From positions 1 through 64,000 of the forward strand of contig JAFPZD010000014.1 of assembly GCA_017417465.1 (NCBI GenBank): a DNA stretch of 64,000 nt. Reading direction: 5' to 3'. A program made the position numbers and the translations under genes. Positions 8,915 to 14,254 of this stretch are shown here, piece after piece. Source of the stretch: Prevotella sp. GTDB lineage: Bacteria > Bacteroidota > Bacteroidia > Bacteroidales > Bacteroidaceae. How positions within the stretch are numbered: position 1 is the first letter of the stretch; the number at the start of each line of letters is the position of its first letter. The notes beneath the pieces are model-generated. The model was not told the DNA's origin, ran no database searches, and saw only the letters and a program-made list of their open reading frames with translations.

Positions 8915-9334
8915 TTATGTAGATATTCCTAGTTTTGCGAAGTAAAGTGCAACTTCCTCTCTATCATAACTTACCACATTTGAATTTAGGAATTGCAATA
9001 CACCTTCTTTTGTGTAGTAAGCCTTCTTGTGCATCATCTTATATGGCAAGATTCCCAAACTTCGATACCGCTGAAGGGAGCGAACAGAGACATGAAGCAA
9101 CTGTGACAAATCTTGATTGTCGAGCCACTGGTCTTGATGTAGCGGAGAATCCTTCATAGGCTTTGGCACAGACTGGCTCTGCTGAGCAATGAGCAGTTGG
9201 GTAACCTTCTCCAACTGTTCCTGCAGGCCCTTGTTCTGATCGACGAGGAACTGTATCAGAAGGCTGTCCTTCTGAACCTTCTGCTCCAGTCTGTCAAGCT
9301 GTGCCTTGAGTTCTATGTGGTCTCTTTCAATCAT
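8915..9334 (-). CDS. Helix-turn-helix domain protein with N-terminal coiled coil
   Basis: The 139-residue protein starts with a coiled coil (IELKAQLDRLEQKVQ and NKGLQEQLEKVTQLL, residues 7-50), then a linker, then a MerR/excisionase-like DNA-binding domain: QWLDNQDLSQLLHVSVRSL, YRSLGILPYKM and AYYTKEGVLQFL. Proteins of this form are common on Bacteroidales integrative elements, where they act as excisionase-like or regulatory proteins. No integrase is present in the window. It could regulate the island or be left over from a mobile element. Confidence 0.8.
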   Translation of the reverse strand: MIERDHIELKAQLDRLEQKVQKDSLLIQFLVDQNKGLQEQLEKVTQLLIAQQSQSVPKPMKDSPLHQDQWLDNQDLSQLLHVSVRSLQRYRSLGILPYKMMHKKAYYTKEGVLQFLNSNVVSYDREEVALYFAKLGIST

Positions 9335-10000
9335 TCAGATTCTTTACATTCCTATTTCGAGTGCAAATTTCGGTATTGTCATCCTAACTTTTTGTCACCT
9401 TGTTAACACCTTGGTATAAATTTTTTCTGATTATGCCCGGTTTTAGCTCTCAAATCAGCCGTTTCTTGCTTCAACAGAGTAAAGTTCGGTATTAAAACTG
9501 ACTTGGATTGGCAAGTTGTTAACAGGTTGCCAATAAATCTTTTCTTCTATGATACATCTTTCTGTTCTCATCTCTGTTTCTTTATTTTGACGGTACAAAA
9601 TTCGGCATTCTTGCAGACTTTTATATTCAACGTTGTACAACCTGAAGAAAATTTTCTTGTTTGAAAGGTAATTCTTGCCTCATTTTTTACGTTTTATTTC
9701 TATTTCGAAGGCAAAAGTAGAGATTTTGGGAGAGTCCAAATGTCAACTTGATATCAACTTTATACAGATTCCCTGCTATTTTCTACCAGTTGCTCCTTCT
9801 GTCGTTGCAAAAGTACATGTATTCTCCAAATCGTCATCACAACTTCCTAGTAAGTTGTGTCAACTATTTACAATCTGTTAACACGAGAAAATCCGAGTTG
9901 CATGAATTCATGTCGTAAGCCAAATGCCAGCCCCAAAATAGTTTTGTGGTTCACGTATTCAAGGAATCCCCTATACATTATTATAAAATATGGCATAAAG
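9335..10000. other. AT-rich gene-free region with scattered promoter-like boxes
   Basis: No convincing coding frame is seen. On the minus strand TACTTTTG occurs at 9712-9719 and 9808-9815, and three related sequences containing TTCGGTATT or TTCGGCATT recur at about 9370, 9488 and 9601. They could drive the helix-turn-helix gene at 9334 through a long leader. A short minus-strand frame (61 codons, 9455-9640) has no recognisable features and is not called. Confidence 0.4.
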
Positions 10001-10032
10001 TTTGCTTGATTCAAACAAAAGTATTACCTTTG
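10001..10032 (+). promoter_or_regulatory. Orphan Bacteroidetes promoter
   Basis: TTTG at 10001-10004 and TACCTTTG at 10025-10032 are separated by exactly 20 bases, a full match to the consensus. The next 130 bases encode no protein longer than a few codons, and a second -7 box (TATCTTTG, 10175-10182) lies closer to the antitoxin gene at 10243. The first promoter may make a small RNA or give the antitoxin a long leader. Confidence 0.6.
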
Positions 10033-10038
10033 CACTTG

Positions 10039-10170
10039 CAAAGGAGTTGTTTGACGTAATGGCATGCAGAACGTAGAAACCAGAACGGTTGCCAAATCAT
10101 TACCTCGATTTTGGGAAACCTTCGTAATTCGCGTTAAAATCGGGAGGTTATGAGGTTTTTCCAAAAAAAT
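10039..10170 (+). ncRNA. Possible small RNA or structured leader
   Basis: This stretch follows a strong promoter and has no real reading frame. ACCTCGATTTT near 10104 can pair, with a two-base bulge, with AAAATCGGGAGGT near 10137, and a T-run follows shortly after. That is the outline of a stem-loop terminator. It could be a short non-coding RNA or an attenuator ahead of the antitoxin gene. No known RNA family is recognised. Confidence 0.25.
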
Positions 10171-10174
10171 GTTG

Positions 10175-10182
10175 TATCTTTG
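10175..10182 (+). promoter_or_regulatory. -7 box upstream of antitoxin-like gene
   Basis: TATCTTTG matches the TAnnTTTG consensus and would start a message about 55 bases before the ATG at 10243. There is no TTTG at the usual distance upstream, so it may be weak or activator-dependent. Confidence 0.45.
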
Positions 10183-10242
10183 CGGCTGCGGCAACTGCCG
10201 CATAAAGGCAATCTCATAAGGACAAAATAAACGGAAGATATT

Positions 10243-10470
10243 ATGAACGCAGTATCAATGAACAACCTCTGGACCTATCTCGAAGGTCTGTCACTGACGG
10301 CAAGCAATCGCAAGTGGCTCGCCGATAAGCTTGTTGAGCCTCGCCGTGAGGCCGTGATGAGCGCCGAGGAGGTGAAAGCCGACATGAAGGAGGCCTTCCA
10401 GCAGCTGAAGGAGGTGAAGGAAGGCAAGCGTACCACCCGTAATGCTGAGGTCTTGCTTTATGAGCTATAG
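10243..10470 (+). CDS. Small antitoxin-like protein (solitary)
   Basis: The 75-residue protein (opening MNAVSMNNLWTYLEGLSL, with SNRKWLADKLVEP and KADMKEAFQQLKEVKEG) matches a small family common in Prevotella and Bacteroides. It is usually placed directly before RelE-type toxins, and the C-terminal half would wrap the toxin. Here an overlapping downstream frame begins like a RelE toxin but is cut off after 20 residues, so this antitoxin seems to have lost its partner. It could persist to neutralise a related toxin elsewhere. The toxin-antitoxin reading comes from size, order and overlap. Confidence 0.7.
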   Translation: MNAVSMNNLWTYLEGLSLTASNRKWLADKLVEPRREAVMSAEEVKADMKEAFQQLKEVKEGKRTTRNAEVLLYEL

Positions 10471-10555
10471 GATAAGCACCATCGAGGTGTTCGACCGTCA
10501 GGCCCGTTGTCTGGCAAAGCCTCCGTGTCCTCTGAGTCTCTGTGTGAGAAAGTAA
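10460..10555 (+). pseudogene. RelE-like toxin remnant, truncated by repeat sequence
   Basis: An ATG at 10460 overlaps the antitoxin stop and opens MSYRISTIEVFDRQARCLAK, which resembles the first 20 residues of RelE/ParE-type toxins (IxxIxxFxRxAKxLxKK). Homology then ends: the following CPLSLCVRK and stop are encoded by CTCTGTGT-like repeat sequence that leads into the tandem array at 10549. The catalytic core is missing, so the toxin is dead. Confidence 0.65.
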
Positions 10556-10908
10556 CAGATTATTTTTTTTAAAGACACAGTAACAGAAGTTTATTGAGAC
10601 ACAGTAACAAAGTAACATAGTAACAGAAGTTTTTTGAGACACAGTAACAGAGTAACAGAAGTAACAGATTGTTTTTTTAAGACACAGTAACAGAGTAACA
10701 GAAGTAACAGATTGTTTTTTTAAGACACAGTAACAGAGTAACAGAAGTAACAGATTATTTTTTTGAGACACAGTAACAGAGTAACAGAAGTAACAGATTA
10801 TTTTTTTGAGACACAGTAACAGAGTAACATAGTAACAGATTATTATTTTGAGACACAGTAACAGAGTAACAAAGTAACAGATTCATTTTGAGACGCAGAA
10901 ACACAGTA
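10549..10908. repeat. Tandem array, unit about 43 bases, with nested 9-base iteration
   Basis: About eight units of the form AGACACAGTAACAGAG followed by TAACAGAAGTAACAG, ATT and a T-tract follow each other with no unique spacers. Inside each unit the motif AGTAACAN repeats two to four times. Middle units (about 10674-10850) are nearly identical, while end units are degenerate. The array abuts the broken toxin. It is not CRISPR because repeats are contiguous. Confidence 0.9.
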
Positions 10909-11075
10909 ACAAAGTCCCGCTACCTGGCGTGTTCAAGTAGTTGGCTGCACCGCAGGAGTGGTAAGGAGTAGAGGAGTAAAGAAGTAAGGAGTAGAGGAGA
11001 GGACGTGGGTACGTTGTACTTCGAGACATTGCCAAGACCATTGCGAACCAAGCCTGATTGCTTGGCGAAAAGACT

Positions 11076-11163
11076 TTTTTAAACCGAAAAACATCCTACA
11101 CTTCCTACACTTCCTGCACCCAAATTTAGGTGTAGGAAGTGTAGGAAGTGTAGGATGATTTTT
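11076..11163. repeat. Hairpin element H1 with nonamer arms (terminator-like)
   Basis: Arms 11092-11120 and 11129-11157 are complementary over 29 bases with one G-T pair and an 8-base loop, CAAATTTA. Each arm is built from three 9-base repeats (ATCCTACAC, TTCCTACAC, TTCCTGCAC). The left flank AAACCGAAAAACATCC recurs in inverted orientation beside H3. T-runs on both sides would let it act as a two-way terminator. Confidence 0.85.
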
Positions 11164-11310
11164 ATCTTGGGATCTGCGTTCTGAATCTCGGGAGTTGCGA
11201 GTTTATTCTCGGGTTTTGCGTTCTGAATCTCGGGAGTTGCGAGTTTATTCTCGGGTTTTGCGTTCTGAATCTCGAGAGTTGCGACTTGAATCTCGAGAAT
11301 TGCTAATGAA
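11164..11310. repeat. 42-base tandem repeat made of two related 21-base halves
   Basis: The unit GCGTTCTGAATCTCGGGAGT followed by TGCGAGTTTATTCTCGGGTTTT occurs about two and a half times, ending in diverged copies. The two halves share TCTCGGG plus T-rich or GAGTT ends, so the array probably grew from a 21-base unit. No gene or promoter is seen within it. Confidence 0.8.
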
Positions 11311-11377
11311 AAACGGGGTGGGGTGGAAAAGGCAAAAAGTATTCGAATGAAGTAGATGAACACAATTATTTTATAAA

Positions 11378-11527
11378 AACAACGAATTTAACGAATTAAA
11401 CGAATTACAACGCGCAGCAATTCGTTTAATTCGTTAAATTCGTTGTTGGAAAAAGGATTATTCGTTTAATTCGTTAAATTCGTTGTTGAAAAAAGGATTA
11501 TTCGTTTAATTCGTTAAATTCGTTGTT
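11378..11527. repeat. Hairpin element H2 with extra direct copies of one arm
   Basis: Arms 11378-11406 and 11419-11447 are perfectly complementary over 29 bases around a 12-base loop. Each arm consists of AACGAATTT/AACGAATTA-type nonamers. The right arm is then repeated twice more in direct orientation at 11460-11487 and 11500-11527, separated by a 12-base GAAAAAAGGATT-like spacer. The arm length equals that of H1, but loop and flanks differ. Confidence 0.85.
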
Positions 11528-11572
11528 GAAAAAAGGATTATTTGTATAAACTAAATATGAATAGTTACTTAA

Positions 11573-11661
11573 CAAAAAATTATCCCGCCTATCCCGCCTA
11601 TCCCGCACCTAAATCTGGGTGCGGGATAGGCGGGATAGGCGGGATGTTTTTCGGTTTATAA
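11573..11661. repeat. Hairpin element H3, inverted homologue of H1; likely nadB terminator
   Basis: Arms 11582-11609 and 11618-11645 are perfectly complementary over 28 bases with an 8-base loop, TAAATCTG. Arms consist of ATCCCGCCT repeated. Read on the minus strand, its flank (AAACCGAAAAACATCC) and core (GCACC, 8-base loop, GGTGC) match H1 while the nonamers differ. Lying about 80 bases past the nadB stop and followed on the minus strand by AATTTTTTG, it is a good intrinsic terminator for nadB. Confidence 0.85.
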
Positions 11662-11725
11662 AAGTAATAATGCCCCGAATCCTATTGAAAGGGTAGGGTA
11701 GGCCAATAGCCCGTTGAACGAAAGC

Positions 11726-13360
11726 TTAGACCTTCTGGTCGTAGGCATGGGGAGGATAGTCGATGGTAAAGTGCAGGCCGCGGCTCTCCTTGCGCTCAAG
11801 GGCAAAGCGGGTGATCAGGTAGCCGACGTTGATCATGTTGCGAAGCTCGCAGATGTCCTGCGAGGCTTTCACACGCTTGAAGAGGCGCTCCGTCTCCTCG
11901 TAGAGCATATCCAGACGGTCCCAGGCGCGATGTAGGCGCAGGTCGCTGCGGACAATGCCGACGTAGTTCGACATGATCTGACCCACCTCGCGGACTGACT
12001 GCGTGATGAGCACCTTCTCCTCGTTCGACATCGTGCCCTCGTCGTTCCATTCGGGTATCTGCTCGTTCCAGTCGTACAGCTCAACGTGCTCTACGGAGTG
12101 GCGGGCTGCAGCATCGGCATAGACGACGGCTTCGATGAGCGAGTTCGAGGCCAGGCGGTTACCGCCGTGAAGACCCGTACACGAGCACTCGCCGAGAGCG
12201 TACAGGCGGTCGATGCTCGTGCAGCCATTCAGGTCGACCTTGATACCACCGCACATGTAGTGGGCGGCGGGGCGCACGGGGATGTAGTCGGTGGTGATGT
12301 CGATGCCCATCGACAGGCACTTCTGGTAGATGTTCGGGAAGTGGTGACGCGTCTCGGCGGGATCCTTATGGGTGACGTCAAGGCACACATGGTCCAGGCC
12401 GTGCGTCTTCATCTCCTTATCGATGGCACGGGCCACAATGTCGCGAGGGGCCAGCGACAGGCGCTTGTCGTACTTCTGCATGAACTCCTCGCCGTTGGGC
12501 AGCTTCAGGATGCCGCCGTAGCCGCGCATGGCCTCGGTGATGAGGTAGGCGGGGTGGGTCTCGGTGGGTGAGTGGAGCACGGTGGGGTGGAACTGCACGA
12601 ACTCCATATCCTGCACCGTTCCCTTGGCGCGGTAGACCATGGCAATGCCGTCGCCAGTGGCGATGACGGGGTTCGACGTGGTCTGGTAGACGGCGCCGCA
12701 GCCACCGGTACACATCACGGTGACCTTTGCAAGGTAGGTGTCGACTTTTTCGGTGTCGGGCGACAGCACGTAGGCGCCGTAGCACTTGATATGGGGCGAG
12801 CGGCGCGTCACACGTACACCCATGTGGTGCTGCGTGATGATCTCCACGGCGAAGTGGTGCTCTTTCACCTCAATGTCGGGACAGGCACGCACGGCGGCCA
12901 TCAGGCCACGCTGGATCTCGGCGCCAGTGTCGTCGGCGTGGTGAAGGATGCGGAACTCAGAGTGGCCGCCCTCGCGATGAAGGTCGAAGGTGCCGTCGGC
13001 ATTGCGGTCGAACTGCACGCCCCAGTCCACCAACTCCTTAATCTGCTTGGGGGCATTGCGCACAACCTGCTCAACGGCCTGGCGGTCGCTGATGTAGTCG
13101 CCGGCAATCATCGTGTCCTCGATGTGCTTGTCGAAGTCGTCAACGGCAAGGTTCGTCACAGAGGCAACGCCGCCCTGGGCGAACGACGTGTTGGCCTCGT
13201 CGAGCGTCGTCTTACAGATAAGGCAGATGCGGGGATGATCTGAGGGGTGCGAGTTTGAGGCCTCTGATTGCTGTGCTCTAAGGGTACGCGCCACCTTGAG
13301 CGCATAGCTCATGCCGGCTACGCCTGCTCCGATAATAAGGATGTCGTATTTGTAGACCAT
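11726..13360 (-). CDS. nadB: L-aspartate oxidase
   Basis: The enzyme oxidises L-aspartate to iminoaspartate with FAD, the first step of NAD synthesis in the NadA/NadB route. The N-terminal dinucleotide-binding motif YDILIIGAGVAGMSYAL is at residues 4-20, TSFAQGGVA follows, and HREGGHSEFRILHHADDTG is the family signature around the active site. A FAD-contacting GECSCTGLHGGNRLASNSL lies near 370-390 and a helical C-terminal domain follows. I start at ATG 13360 (MVYKYD) because the in-frame extension to 13471 is encoded by heptamer repeats. The 544-residue length fits the family. NadA and NadC are not nearby in the window. Confidence 0.95.
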   Translation of the reverse strand: MVYKYDILIIGAGVAGMSYALKVARTLRAQQSEASNSHPSDHPRICLICKTTLDEANTSFAQGGVASVTNLAVDDFDKHIEDTMIAGDYISDRQAVEQVVRNAPKQIKELVDWGVQFDRNADGTFDLHREGGHSEFRILHHADDTGAEIQRGLMAAVRACPDIEVKEHHFAVEIITQHHMGVRVTRRSPHIKCYGAYVLSPDTEKVDTYLAKVTVMCTGGCGAVYQTTSNPVIATGDGIAMVYRAKGTVQDMEFVQFHPTVLHSPTETHPAYLITEAMRGYGGILKLPNGEEFMQKYDKRLSLAPRDIVARAIDKEMKTHGLDHVCLDVTHKDPAETRHHFPNIYQKCLSMGIDITTDYIPVRPAAHYMCGGIKVDLNGCTSIDRLYALGECSCTGLHGGNRLASNSLIEAVVYADAAARHSVEHVELYDWNEQIPEWNDEGTMSNEEKVLITQSVREVGQIMSNYVGIVRSDLRLHRAWDRLDMLYEETERLFKRVKASQDICELRNMINVGYLITRFALERKESRGLHFTIDYPPHAYDQKV

Positions 13361-13366
13361 GTTCTT

Positions 13367-13488
13367 GATTTGAGGTTTGAGGTTTTTGATTTCAGGTTTA
13401 TTGGTTATTGATGACCACGTTTGAGAATTGGGGATTAAGGTGATGATGAGGAAAAAACAGCCGTCTTTCAAATCTCAAACCTCAAATC
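13367..13488. repeat. Inverted heptamer repeats between nadB and ssrA
   Basis: GATTTGAGGTTTGAG at 13367-13381 is the exact reverse complement of 13474-13488, with about 92 bases between. Both arms continue as iterated 7-base units (TTTGAGG-like on one side, AATCTCA-like on the other). It separates the tmRNA 3' end from the nadB start codon and could weakly terminate tmRNA transcription. Confidence 0.7.
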
Positions 13489-13509
13489 TCAATTCTCAAA
13501 ACAAATAGT

Positions 13510-13910
13510 TGGTGGACCTGGAGGGAGTCGAACCCTCGTCCGCACGAGGAAACCATACGCTTTCTACACGCTTATTCCAGACTAAGGTTTTCGTGTGTCA
13601 GCAAGACCTGGACCACTGCGCCGACACCTTAGCTCCTAAAACTTCATCTACCAGCCGGAGCGTCCGGAAGACTATTTCCGATTTGCCTGCGCCGCTTGAC
13701 CCTCGGATTCGGAACCACACCCTTGGAGCGACGTCTCGTTCCTCTACCTTGTAAAGGAATTAAGCTCGTAATCTACTGTACTTCGATTAAGCAGCGAGAG
13801 CATACTCGTTGTTGCCAATTAATTTTCGACAGAATGGATTATGGAGACTACAGCCGTCGCTCCGCGTGCTTACGTACCATCTCGTCTCGCCGTCAAATCC
13901 GGTCAAGCCC
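13510..13910 (-). ncRNA. ssrA: Transfer-messenger RNA (tmRNA)
   Basis: tmRNA rescues stalled ribosomes with SmpB and adds a degradation tag. On the minus strand the 3' end reads GGACGAGGGTTCGACTCCC then TCCAGGTCCACCA, a TPsiC arm with an encoded CCA. The 5' end GGGCTTGACCGG pairs with it: GGGCTTG against CAGGTCC over seven positions with G-U pairs. The internal frame at 13787-13816 reads GNNEYALAA then stop, matching Bacteroidales tags such as GENNYALAA. The length of about 401 is normal. The promoter is probably at 14133, so a precursor leader would be removed by RNase P. Confidence 0.95.
13787..13816 (-). other. tmRNA proteolysis tag reading frame (GNNEYALAA)
   Basis: Nine codons from GGC through GCT followed by TAA encode the tag. 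The ALAA end is the normal ClpXP/ClpAP recognition signal. The resume codon is Gly, as in related species. Confidence 0.85.
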
Positions 13911-13922
13911 ATTACCACTTCA

Positions 13923-14108
13923 CGTGTCAAACCGTGTAGAACCGTGGCGTCCACGTCCCCCGTGTCAAACCGTGTGAAACCGTGGCCTTCGCCGCGTCCT
14001 CCGAGTCAAACCGTGTGAAACCGTGGCCTTCGCCGCGTCCTCCGTGTCAAACCGTGTGAAACCGTGGCCTTCGCCGCGTCCTCCGAGTCAAACCGTGTAG
14101 AACCGTGG
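13923..14108. repeat. 41-base minisatellite in the predicted tmRNA leader
   Basis: Copies start at 13923, 13961, 14002, 14043 and 14084. The last four are spaced exactly 41 bases, with the sequence CGTGTCAAACCGTGTGAAAC then CGTGGCCTTCGCCGCGTCCTC. The first half itself repeats a 10-base motif (CGTGTCAAAC, CGTGTGAAAC). The array ends only 12 bases before the mature tmRNA 5' end. Confidence 0.9.
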
Positions 14109-14132
14109 CTGGTTACGTTTCGTTACCGGCTG

Positions 14133-14164
14133 CAAAGTTACGAACTTTTTCGCAATCAGGCAAG
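14133..14164 (-). promoter_or_regulatory. Promoter for ssrA (through the minisatellite)
   Basis: On the minus strand TAACTTTG (14133-14140) is a perfect -7 box. CTTG at 14161-14164, a three-of-four match to TTTG, lies 20 bases upstream. Transcription would begin near 14126 and run about 215 bases before the mature tmRNA, crossing the 41-base repeats. Confidence 0.65.
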
Positions 14165-14254
14165 GTTTTTGCGAAGAATTTCTCTCACACTGCAATAAAA
14201 ATGCGTTTTCGGAGTTAATATAATGTAATAATAGGATAAAAACATAGGCAAAAT

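Noticed and set aside
9455..9640. 61-codon minus-strand frame as a small gene
   Set aside because: No ribosome binding site, domain or promoter at the right distance.
10241..10771. Long minus-strand open frame across the 43-base repeat
   Set aside because: Its residues are just translated repeats (LCYCV-type units) and it runs antisense to the antitoxin gene; no start signal or homology.
11079..11363. Minus-strand frame of 94 codons through H1 and the 42-base repeats
   Set aside because: Composed of repeat-encoded units (KPENKLATPEIQNA-type); no promoter or recognisable domain.
12086..13243. Long plus-strand frames opposite nadB
   Set aside because: They arise from high-GC codon bias in nadB; the nadB frame carries every family motif.
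13510..13910. tmRNA 3' end as an integration site for the defence island
   Set aside because: No integrase is in the window, no duplicated tmRNA end was seen, and nadB and repeats lie between it and the island.
10549..14108. CRISPR array
   Set aside because: Repeats are contiguous without unique spacers, have differing periods, and no cas genes are present.
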